Assembly: GCA_934500705.1 (NCBI GenBank)
Contig: CAKSTI010000001.1
Coordinates: 186,001 to 250,000 of the forward strand
Length of the DNA stretch: 64,000 bases
DNA from: an uncultured Clostridia bacterium
GTDB taxonomy: Bacteria > Bacillota > Clostridia > UMGS1810
Reading direction: 5' to 3'
Positions within the stretch are counted from its first letter, which is position 1. Each line of letters begins with the position of its first letter. The position numbers and the translations under genes are program-made. Below the pieces are notes generated by a model. That model was not told the DNA's origin and searched no databases. It saw only the letters and a program-made list of their open reading frames with translations. Shown in pieces: positions 43,036 through 51,389 of this stretch.

Positions 43036-45600
43036 CTATTGTTCGGTAGGAGCGTTAAGCTCTGCTAATGCACAATAGGGTTTCATTCCGTCAAATCCGC
43101 TCCAAAGGAATATCTTTACGCAAGTGACATCTTTCATATCTTTGGGAACGTTGACGGTAAATGCAATGTCCTTAACAGAAGCGGCGTTTACCTTTTCGGC
43201 ACTGCCGTTTTGCACACTGCACAGAACGCCGTTTGAATAGAATGCTGCAATTATCACAGCATCTCTGCTTTCGCTCTCAGCGTTTGCAATGCTTGCCTCA
43301 ACGTTTAAAATTCCGCCGGGCGTAAGCGACGCAATATCGGAAACACCGAGAGGCTTTATTCTGCCCAGCGTATCCGCTGCACCCGTTACAAAATCAACAG
43401 TGCTTTCACCTGCAAGGGCTGTGCCGCTTGCCGATTTAACGTCTTTGGAAACGATAAGCTGATATTCGGTATTGCCTTTGAGAGGAGCGGCAAATGTGAG
43501 AACCGCATTCTTGCCCTCTGACGAGAATGCAAAGTCAACGTCTGTGTTGCTTGCTTTTTCCTTTAAGGAAATCCCGCCCTTTGCCGAAGCGTCGGTAACT
43601 TTTGCCGTAAAGCCGACTTTTATGTTTTCAACCGCCGGAGAAATTCCGTCGTCAAGGCTTAAAACATTACCGGCATAATCGGTTGCTGTGATTTTGTCCA
43701 AATACATTGCGTTGCTTGTTCTGATAAATTTAAGGTTATCAATGTATGCAACCGTTCCGGCGGCTCCTCTGTTCCAGAAGTAGTACGAAGTTGCGTTTGT
43801 ACCCGATACATCTGCGGCGCCTTGCGACGATTTGAGGTACGGGCAAAGGTATGTGCCGATAAGCGTGCCCGTTTCACGGTCGGTAAGCGAATAGCGCATA
43901 AAGCCGTTATCCTTGCTTTCGCAAAACTCCACCGACACAGTGTACCACTTGCCGTTACCGTTTGTTACGGGTATAATCTCGTTAGGCTCTTTAAATCCGA
44001 ATGTATTGCCAAGACCTGTAAGAGGATTGAAGTTTCCGAGGAAATAGTCGCTTATAAGCGCTATTGAGTTCGCCGCAGAGTCGGTTTCGCCTTCAACCTT
44101 AACATCATAAGTTATCTTGTATGTGTCATTGCCGTTTTTGCCGGATATATTTAAATAAATATAGCTGCTTTGGGGCATCTTTAATGTGCCGTTATCAATA
44201 GATACGCCGCCCACTGCGCCGCTCCAACCGTTCAGTCCCGAAAGGTCGGCAACATCGAACTTTTCGTCAACAAACGAAATTTCCTCCTCACTCTCCTCAA
44301 TCTGAACCTTTTCGAGCTTTATGTCATCAATCCAAAATGTTACGTTTCCGGTGGTATCTGCATTCCAAAAGTACATTCCCTTTCCGAATACACTTCCGCT
44401 GTCATCGGCAGTTCCCGGAGTTAAAGCGTCAGGGAGATAATTTACACTGTCTGCATATATTTCATCGCCGTCGGCATTTTTTATACTCCATTTGGTGTAC
44501 TGTGAACCCAACTTCTCACAGAATGTGGTTTCAAATGTATACCACTCATCTTTTTTAAACAATTCCCACGGTGCGCTGGCAACCTCTGTACTCCACAGCG
44601 AACTTCTGAATATTGCACCGCTTCCCGGTTTATAGCTGCCAAAAGCCCTTTTGTTGTCGGTAGAAAGCACTCTGAACAAGTCGCCGACCAGAGTTCCGCT
44701 CGTATCGCTATCTGTTTTTATTCTGTACGAAAACTTATATGCCGCATCTTTTTTGCTTGGTGTAGGCATTGTCATAACAGGCCAACTGTTTCCCGGAACT
44801 TTTAGTGTTCCGTTGTCAACAACAGCAGTGTGCTGTGTCCAAGATGATGCATTATCAAATGTGTCGTTTGCAAATGTTTCCTCAAAAATCAGGTTGTTCT
44901 CAACCGGAACGACAGACGGCTCAACCTCTTTGATAATAATATCATCCACGAATACATCGTCCGTAAGTCCGCAGTTCCAAAAACAAATCTGATTTATAAT
45001 TTGCTCGTTGTCACCCTGAGCGACTTTTTCTTGAACGTCATCAGGAGATTTATATATATTGGTATCGCTGTACGACGCTATTTCACTGCCGTCCTCGCCG
45101 AGGAGTGTGCGCTTTATGTATCTTGTGGCAGCGTCTGTCCTCATCTCGGTCTTGACGGTGTACCATTTCCCGGCATTTGCCTCAAAGCCTTCCCGTACGC
45201 TGTAATTCGGGTCTGCTGTTTCAAATCCGAAACCCTTGCCAACTGCGGCGCCGCCGTAGATAGTGCCCTTATTGTTGTAATCGTAGCACTTCCACGAACA
45301 GCCGTTCGAACCTGTAACAGATGTGAATTTTACCCTGTACGAAAATTCATAGGATTTAAGCGGGTCATACGTAATTCCGAGATAAGTCAGCCACAAAACC
45401 GGCCAATTACCGTTTGCAACTTTCATTGCGCCGTCGCTTACAGCGGCGCCGTTAACGGACCAATATGCACCGTTAAGGTCGGCATCAAACTTTTCGTGAA
45501 ACAGTACCGTTTCCCCTGCTGCCGAAACTGTACCTGCAAAGACGCAGGTTGCAATCATAGAAACGGCTAAAACCAAACTTAAAAACTTTTTGAATTTCAT
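43036..45600 (-). CDS. Secreted protein with three jelly-roll binding modules and an Ig-like domain
   Basis: An 854-residue exported protein (signal peptide about 1-27). Three homologous modules of about 190-200 residues start VLFHEKFDADLNGAYW (about 30), LIFEETFANDTFDNASSW (about 237) and SFVDEKFDVADLSGLNGW (about 440). Each has a WYT[VF](K/E/S)(T/V)EF-like strand and ends in a VxxDDIxxxxV- or YIDNLKFI-type segment, as in laminin-G-like sugar-binding folds. An Ig-like Big_5 domain (about 650-740) and a tail domain with CVKIFLWSGFDGMKPY complete it. No catalytic motif. It is encoded between the binding lipoprotein and the permeases of a transporter, so an extracellular glycan-capturing role is likely. 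The ligand is unknown. Confidence 0.6.
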   Translation of the reverse strand: MKFKKFLSLVLAVSMIATCVFAGTVSAAGETVLFHEKFDADLNGAYWSVNGAAVSDGAMKVANGNWPVLWLTYLGITYDPLKSYEFSYRVKFTSVTGSNGCSWKCYDYNNKGTIYGGAAVGKGFGFETADPNYSVREGFEANAGKWYTVKTEMRTDAATRYIKRTLLGEDGSEIASYSDTNIYKSPDDVQEKVAQGDNEQIINQICFWNCGLTDDVFVDDIIIKEVEPSVVPVENNLIFEETFANDTFDNASSWTQHTAVVDNGTLKVPGNSWPVMTMPTPSKKDAAYKFSYRIKTDSDTSGTLVGDLFRVLSTDNKRAFGSYKPGSGAIFRSSLWSTEVASAPWELFKKDEWYTFETTFCEKLGSQYTKWSIKNADGDEIYADSVNYLPDALTPGTADDSGSVFGKGMYFWNADTTGNVTFWIDDIKLEKVQIEESEEEISFVDEKFDVADLSGLNGWSGAVGGVSIDNGTLKMPQSSYIYLNISGKNGNDTYKITYDVKVEGETDSAANSIALISDYFLGNFNPLTGLGNTFGFKEPNEIIPVTNGNGKWYTVSVEFCESKDNGFMRYSLTDRETGTLIGTYLCPYLKSSQGAADVSGTNATSYYFWNRGAAGTVAYIDNLKFIRTSNAMYLDKITATDYAGNVLSLDDGISPAVENIKVGFTAKVTDASAKGGISLKEKASNTDVDFAFSSEGKNAVLTFAAPLKGNTEYQLIVSKDVKSASGTALAGESTVDFVTGAADTLGRIKPLGVSDIASLTPGGILNVEASIANAESESRDAVIIAAFYSNGVLCSVQNGSAEKVNAASVKDIAFTVNVPKDMKDVTCVKIFLWSGFDGMKPYCALAELNAPTEQ

Positions 45601-45618
45601 TTTTCTTCCTCCTTGTTT

Positions 45619-47025
45619 TTAATACGTTAAATTGTCAAGGTAATTCTTTTGGAAATCTTTGTTTGCAGATTTAATCAGGGCTTTGCAATCTGCATTTTTG
45701 TCCGTCAGAACATTTTGAATACAAGTGTCCAAAATGCTGTAAAGTTCCTGCGCACACACAGGCTCTTCAGCTTGTATTTCTGCCGGGCAATTCTCTACAA
45801 ACTCATTATAAAGTCTTACTTGGTTAGGATTAACATTTGAATATTTGTCAATCAGCTCATTGCGGTAACGTATTGTTTCCGTGTCGGATTTCCAGGTGGT
45901 CATATTCTTAACGCCGACCAAATGCCCTGCCTCAATGGAATTTTTGAGCTGGTCTTCCTGAGTTTTTTTGTATTCATCGGTAAGAGTGCAGTTGTTCTTA
46001 GTCATAATCCAGCGCACTGCGGCGTCTATCTGGTCGTCTGTATACGTTGAGTTTACGCTCATAAGCGCACCGCCGAGAAGTGTAACGTGACGCTTGGGTC
46101 CTGCCGGATATGCCATAATGCCAAACTGCTCCGGCTTCATTCCATAGGTTGCCACGTAGTCTGAGATAAGCCCTGCGGCGCAAATCATACCTGCATCGCC
46201 GACACCGAACACCTTATACATTTCGTTACCGTCAATCAATGTGTTTGACGGGAGAACATCATACTTCCATTTGAGATCCTTGATGTAGCTCAATGCCGCA
46301 ACTGCCTCCGGGGTATCGAAGGTTGCCTTCCACTTGCCGTTCTTGTCCTTTTCCATAAAGTTGACGCCGAACGACCACGCAAGAGGGGTAAAAATCCAAC
46401 CGCCGTTATTTGCCATTGTCGGAAATACTATTCCCGCTTTTCCGGTTGCTTTCTTAATCTTTACGGCAAATTCCGCAACCTCGTCCCAGTTTTTGGGCTG
46501 CTTCGGTGTGCCGTCGGACTCTAACAGTCCTGCCTTTGCAAAAAGCTCGGTATTGTATGACAAGCCGAGGACATATGCGTCTGTCGGATATGAGTACACG
46601 GCGTCGCCCTTAGATACAAGGCTGAGTATCTGAGGATTAAACTTATCGGCAATCTTATACTTTTTAAGTGCTTTTGAAATATCTGCCGAATATCCGTTGT
46701 TTATAATCTCCGGGATTTCCGTATATGCGGTTGAATACACGCCCGGAACTTTTCCTCCTGCCGCTTTGGCATAGAAGGTCTGGATGTCAAATACCCAGTT
46801 GTCGCCTTTTACAGAAACGTCGGGGTTTGCCTTTTCAAACTCCGCTTTCTGCTCGTTTGCACGGTCAAGCTCCTTACCTTTTTGTGCAGGCCAGTTGCCT
46901 ACTGTAATGAGCGTTCTGCCGTCTTTGGTTTTGTCGCCGGTCTTTCTGCCGCATCCGGCAAATATTCCCACCGAAAGCACAGCAGCTGTCAACACTGCGA
47001 CGATTCGTCTTACATACACTTTCAT
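45619..47025 (-). CDS. Extracellular sugar-binding lipoprotein (CUT1)
   Basis: A 468-residue lipoprotein with lipobox IFAGC (cysteine 25). The fold is a family-1 solute-binding protein: LITVGNWPAQKGKELDRANEQKAEFEKANPDV at the start, YSYPTDAYVLGLSYNTELFAKAGL near 150 (the sugar-cleft strand), and NWDEVAEFAVKIKKATG near 190. It delivers oligosaccharides to the permeases at 42060 and 41131. The gene for an 854-residue secreted binding protein separates it from them, which is an unusual order. Confidence 0.9.
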   Translation of the reverse strand: MKVYVRRIVAVLTAAVLSVGIFAGCGRKTGDKTKDGRTLITVGNWPAQKGKELDRANEQKAEFEKANPDVSVKGDNWVFDIQTFYAKAAGGKVPGVYSTAYTEIPEIINNGYSADISKALKKYKIADKFNPQILSLVSKGDAVYSYPTDAYVLGLSYNTELFAKAGLLESDGTPKQPKNWDEVAEFAVKIKKATGKAGIVFPTMANNGGWIFTPLAWSFGVNFMEKDKNGKWKATFDTPEAVAALSYIKDLKWKYDVLPSNTLIDGNEMYKVFGVGDAGMICAAGLISDYVATYGMKPEQFGIMAYPAGPKRHVTLLGGALMSVNSTYTDDQIDAAVRWIMTKNNCTLTDEYKKTQEDQLKNSIEAGHLVGVKNMTTWKSDTETIRYRNELIDKYSNVNPNQVRLYNEFVENCPAEIQAEEPVCAQELYSILDTCIQNVLTDKNADCKALIKSANKDFQKNYLDNLTY

Positions 47026-47075
47026 ACCTTTTCCTCCTTAAATTAATTTTATATTGCATCAAATTTTTCGCAAAA

Positions 47076-49688
47076 TTATTTGTATATTACGAAAAATTTG
47101 GGTGTGCCATGGTAACTCTGCATAACAACTATGGAGCAATTATCGCCGCAGTTGTAATATGTGTCTGCATCGGCAAATCTGCCGGGAGTTATCGGTTCTC
47201 TGTCGTTTTCCCTGTCGTATACAAGTATCGGCGCTGACTGCTTATTGGCAATCTGGTCGGCATTTGCCCCCGTTGAATGACCGATTTTTATTATTCCGTC
47301 AACCACATCGTTTACATATCCTTTGACAATGCCGTAGCTATCGTCAAATCTGTAATCCGTTTGGTATTCCGCCTTGATTTTTCCGCTATCGTCAAGCTCG
47401 GTATACGGGTCAAACAGTACCTTGTATTCGTCAACCTGATTGGAACTGTCATATTTAAGCCGCAGTAACATTCCCGGCTTTACGTCTGCAAAGGAAATTG
47501 TGTCGGTGCCCTTTGCGGTTATTTCCACCTGATTGTTATATCCTTTGAGCGCCTCAACGGTTCTGCCCTCGTCATCTGTCGTTTTGACCTTGTCGGACAC
47601 AAGGAACGGCAGGGTGTCAAGGTTCCATTCCGATGATGTGCCGCCGTCGAGAACAACATACTGCTCTGCTCCAACACGGCTCTTTGTTTTAAAGCCGGAG
47701 ACGGTATATGCAGTGCCGTCGGTGAGGTCTGACGTACTCTTAACGCTAAACGCTTTATCCCTTGCACTTTCGATGTCGGCGGCATTGGGAACGCTGAATA
47801 TTACAGTATTTGCATCAATTATGCCGTGACCGCCGAAAAATCCTGTCCACTTGTATGTGTAGGTGCCTTTTGCCATATTCGGCGAAAGTGTGTCCTCCTC
47901 GCTCTCATAGGGAGCGTTGACATATGCGGTGTCTATCCCCGTTATTTTTCCTGTGCTGTTTTGGGTTATGAGCGCTATCTGAGGTTTAAACGGTGATGTT
48001 TTGTCACCCCAGCTTTTGTTTAACACGGAGAGAATACTGTCGTTTGATGTTCTGCGTTCGCCGTCACACATTACCTTATCTGCACATTCAAGCTCAAGAA
48101 TTTTGCCGTCGTGCGAAAGCATTTTGAATTTAAGTTTATTGCCGACACCGCCGTTGTCCGCAAGGAACTTATACACATACGCCGCAAAATAATCTCCTGT
48201 GTTTGTCTTGACGTATGCAACATAGCCGTCACAATCAATAAAGAGCGTTACGTTATCGCCGGCGTTCGGAACCGCAATACCGGAGGTACTGCGGAGCGTA
48301 TAGCTTTTGCCGCCTATCGCAATTTTTGTGCCGTCGTAGCAGTTTTCCACGCTCTCCACCGCACCGCTCACCTTTTCGCTTGAAACAATTACCCTGAGAT
48401 ACTTGCCGTCGAGCGACAGGTACGTACTCAGAACCATATCGGCGGTGATGTTTTCAAAGCTCAATGCATTTCCGCTTGCATCTCTTACGGAAATATAGTC
48501 ATATTTACCGGTATTAAAATCCACTTTGCGCACAGGGTAAACCTTGTCGTACACAACCTTGTCGAGCGTACTTATGTTATCGGCAACTATGTTTTCCGCT
48601 TTTTCGAGCACTGCAACGGAGTATGCGCCGTTTGTTTTTACAAGTTTGATTTTTACTTGCGGTATTTCAAACAGTGAGCCTGTGTTTTCGCCTGCCTCGG
48701 CGCCGTTATAGATAACGGTTATGCTTCGGCTGAGAGTTACCTTTTTGGTCTTTGAGCCGTCGTGATACGAAAGCTCAAAGCTGTTTCTGTTGAGTTTTGC
48801 ATTGGCATTTTCGTCAATTATAAGCACATTTGAGCTGTCGGTGGATTTTGCCCAGATAACATTGCCTTTGTCTTTGTCGTTTTCCTTGTAGTAGAAAAAT
48901 TCTATTTCTTCGCCTATTTTATCGAACAGGGCTATGTCTGAGGTATATATTTCCGTTCCGATTTTCACTTCATTTTCGTTAAGAGATGTGCCGTCTGTTG
49001 CGGTCATATCCGCTCCGTACACAATATCCTCGTCATAATAAATGTCGTGATAGAGGGAAAGCAGCGTGTCTTCTTTGGAAACCTCGTACTTTACGGAGCC
49101 GTCTTTAATGCTCGCCACGTTATATACTTTGGTTTTCATAGAGTTATATATAAGGCTAATCATAGCGCCTCTTGAAAGCGGTGCGTTAAACGACTCACCG
49201 TTGTAGATTTTAAGCGCTTTTGCCGTTTTGATATATCCTGCCGGGTAGCCGCCGTCGCTCTCTGCTCTTTGGGCATAACCCATAAGAGAAAGCATAATTT
49301 TGTATGCCGCCCCTGCGTCTATCGGACTTTCGGGTTCAAACTTCTTGTTACCCGTACCGTTTATGACTCCCATTCTTGTGAGGGCGTTTATACTTGAATA
49401 CGCCCAGTGGCTCTTTGGCACATCATAGTAGTACGCTGTGCCGTCATCGCTCTCTGCCGCATCTATAAGCCCGGCAACACATCTTACAAAATCCGCACGT
49501 GAAACACTCTCATCAAATGCAGTGTTGTAATCGTAATAATCGCCGAGGAAGCCAAGCTTGCGCAAAATTTCCATTTGCGTATAGAGTTCTTCGTTGGCAT
49601 CTGCCCTCTGTTCTGCCGCATATACCGCAGTTGTGAGGCAAACGACAAGCGTCAATACAATACAAAGAATACGTTTTGTCATTTTCAT
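47076..49688 (-). CDS. Surface protein with N-terminal SLH repeats and long beta-rich body (SLH pair, copy E)
   Basis: An 870-residue secreted protein. Signal peptide about 1-25 (TTAVYAAEQ). SLH repeats at about 30-195: ADFVRCVAGLIDAAE, ALTRMGVINGTGNKKFEPESPIDAGAAYKIMLSLMGYAQRAE and GGYPAGYIKTAKALKIYNGE. A beta-rich region fills the rest. It is clearly homologous along its length to the protein at 34139-36850 (same SLH spacing, same ITVIYNG strand and same order of beta segments). It follows a C-terminal-SLH protein gene by 15 bp, just as its homolog does. No catalytic residues are seen. Surface attachment is well supported; the job of the body is unknown. Confidence 0.75.
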   Translation of the reverse strand: MKMTKRILCIVLTLVVCLTTAVYAAEQRADANEELYTQMEILRKLGFLGDYYDYNTAFDESVSRADFVRCVAGLIDAAESDDGTAYYYDVPKSHWAYSSINALTRMGVINGTGNKKFEPESPIDAGAAYKIMLSLMGYAQRAESDGGYPAGYIKTAKALKIYNGESFNAPLSRGAMISLIYNSMKTKVYNVASIKDGSVKYEVSKEDTLLSLYHDIYYDEDIVYGADMTATDGTSLNENEVKIGTEIYTSDIALFDKIGEEIEFFYYKENDKDKGNVIWAKSTDSSNVLIIDENANAKLNRNSFELSYHDGSKTKKVTLSRSITVIYNGAEAGENTGSLFEIPQVKIKLVKTNGAYSVAVLEKAENIVADNISTLDKVVYDKVYPVRKVDFNTGKYDYISVRDASGNALSFENITADMVLSTYLSLDGKYLRVIVSSEKVSGAVESVENCYDGTKIAIGGKSYTLRSTSGIAVPNAGDNVTLFIDCDGYVAYVKTNTGDYFAAYVYKFLADNGGVGNKLKFKMLSHDGKILELECADKVMCDGERRTSNDSILSVLNKSWGDKTSPFKPQIALITQNSTGKITGIDTAYVNAPYESEEDTLSPNMAKGTYTYKWTGFFGGHGIIDANTVIFSVPNAADIESARDKAFSVKSTSDLTDGTAYTVSGFKTKSRVGAEQYVVLDGGTSSEWNLDTLPFLVSDKVKTTDDEGRTVEALKGYNNQVEITAKGTDTISFADVKPGMLLRLKYDSSNQVDEYKVLFDPYTELDDSGKIKAEYQTDYRFDDSYGIVKGYVNDVVDGIIKIGHSTGANADQIANKQSAPILVYDRENDREPITPGRFADADTYYNCGDNCSIVVMQSYHGTPKFFVIYK

Positions 49689-49703
49689 TTCTTACCTCCG
49701 TGA

Positions 49704-51374
49704 TTATTCAGCATACTGCAAAAAGCCGTATACAACCTTTGCCGCCTGTGCCCTCGTTGCTGTGCCGAGAGGGTCAAACTGTGTGTCGCTCACGCCGTTT
49801 ACAATCCCCATTGCGCAAAGTGCGCTCACAGCGTCCTTTGCATAATCGGCAATCACAGCGCTGTCTGCAAACGTAAGTTCTCCCGATTTTATCTGAATAC
49901 CTTTAAGCTTAAAAGCGTTTGTAAGCATCACCATCAAATCCTGTCTGGTAACTGCTGCGCCGGAGCCGAAATTGCCGTTTCCAATGCCCTGCAAAATGCC
50001 TTTTTCGTATGCTGTGTTTACATATCGGCAGAACCAGTCGCTCTCTGACACGTCGGAAAACACATTTCCGCTTGCCGTCGTATTGTCAAAGCCCAATGCG
50101 CAAACGAGGATTTTTGCAATTTCCTCTCTTGTAACCGCATCATTCGGTTTAAAGAGCTTTTCGCTCTTGCCGTTTATTATGCCTTTGTCGGCAAGTGCAA
50201 GTATTGCCTCGCTTGCCCACTCCACGCCGTCGATGTCGGTAAACTCTATTTGAAATCCCGTGGGTTTGTAAGTGCTGCCGCCTACCGTGCTGCCAACCGT
50301 TACCGGCGATACCTTGGTTGAGGAACTGCCTCCGCCTCCACCACCGCCGCTGCTGCCGCCGTCACTGTCGGAGGAGTTTTTAAGCGCCTTATACTTCTCG
50401 GCAAGTTTGCCGCCGTCGGCAAAGTCTATGCCGCAAAGCTGTTTGTAAACCGATGAGGAGGCGTTTGCGTCAACGCCGATGAGCGAGCCGTATTTTGCAA
50501 AAATTTTCTTTACCCCGTCAAAGCCCTCGGCATATCTTACCTCATTTAGCATAAGCGCCTCTTTAAGGGCATTTTCCAAATCCGTTTTGCTCTTTAACTG
50601 TTTTCCGCTCATTTTGGCGGTTACGCACTTCTGCTGTACCTCGTCCTCGGCAAGGGTCATAAAGTCATTTACCGCATCGCACTGCGATATTGAGGTATCG
50701 CCGATATAAGGTTTAATATTGTCAACCTTGCTTTCTCCAAGCGCCGCCATGAGCACAAAGGCGTTAAAATCACCCGTAATCCGGGAGCTGTTGTCCGAAC
50801 TTAGTTCCGACGAGGCAACATACGCCATATACGGCTTTAAAGCGTCCGATGAGGAAAGTTTGCCGTACAAGCCGAGGTCAAAGCCGAGAGAGCGTCCGTT
50901 TTGCCCTATAAATTCATTAAATGCCGCATAGTCGCCGCTGTCGGCGAGCTTTTTTAAATTCTCGACCGCAGACGAATACTCTGTGCCCGTTACAAGCCTA
51001 AGTTTAAAATCTGCCGCACTGTCCGCATTATCCCCGGCAATCCTTGCGTTGTATTCGTCCGCCTTTACGTCGCCGTATTTAACCGTGAACGAAAACGCTC
51101 CGTTTTCAGCGTCCTTCTGATAGCGGTACAAAATCAGACTGCTGTCGGTCGGTTTTTCCTTTACTTCGTCAAAGTCTTTGCCCTCGGAGAGAATTTGCAG
51201 ACCTATGTATTTTGCGTTTTCTTCGCATTTTCCGCTTACAGTAACCGTATTATTAACATAGTCGTAGTCAACCGTGTGCGAAATCTCCGCAGATACGGAC
51301 ATGCACAAAAATGCCGACACTGCAAGCGCAGATGTTGCTTTGATAATGAAATTTTTTGCACTGTGTTTTTTCAT
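49704..51374 (-). CDS. Surface protein with C-terminal SLH repeats (SLH pair, copy E)
   Basis: A 556-residue exported protein. I use the second of two adjacent ATGs (51374) because GGGAG is then 6 nt upstream. After the signal peptide and a short beta domain (VDYDYVNNTVTVSGKCE, about 32-115) comes a helical region (about 130-325), a glycine/serine linker (GGSSGGGGGGGSSST) and three SLH repeats (about 365-556: GIINGKSEKLFKPNDAVTREEIAKIL, GILQGIGNGNFGSGAAVTRQDLMVML, GIVNGVSDTQFDPLGTATRAQAAKVV). The layout matches the C-terminal half of the protein at 36863-39313, but without its N-terminal binding domain. It is predicted to be wall-anchored through SLH, with the helical region outermost. Confidence 0.8.
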   Translation of the reverse strand: MKKHSAKNFIIKATSALAVSAFLCMSVSAEISHTVDYDYVNNTVTVSGKCEENAKYIGLQILSEGKDFDEVKEKPTDSSLILYRYQKDAENGAFSFTVKYGDVKADEYNARIAGDNADSAADFKLRLVTGTEYSSAVENLKKLADSGDYAAFNEFIGQNGRSLGFDLGLYGKLSSSDALKPYMAYVASSELSSDNSSRITGDFNAFVLMAALGESKVDNIKPYIGDTSISQCDAVNDFMTLAEDEVQQKCVTAKMSGKQLKSKTDLENALKEALMLNEVRYAEGFDGVKKIFAKYGSLIGVDANASSSVYKQLCGIDFADGGKLAEKYKALKNSSDSDGGSSGGGGGGGSSSTKVSPVTVGSTVGGSTYKPTGFQIEFTDIDGVEWASEAILALADKGIINGKSEKLFKPNDAVTREEIAKILVCALGFDNTTASGNVFSDVSESDWFCRYVNTAYEKGILQGIGNGNFGSGAAVTRQDLMVMLTNAFKLKGIQIKSGELTFADSAVIADYAKDAVSALCAMGIVNGVSDTQFDPLGTATRAQAAKVVYGFLQYAE

Positions 51375-51389
51375 CATAATCTCCCTCTT

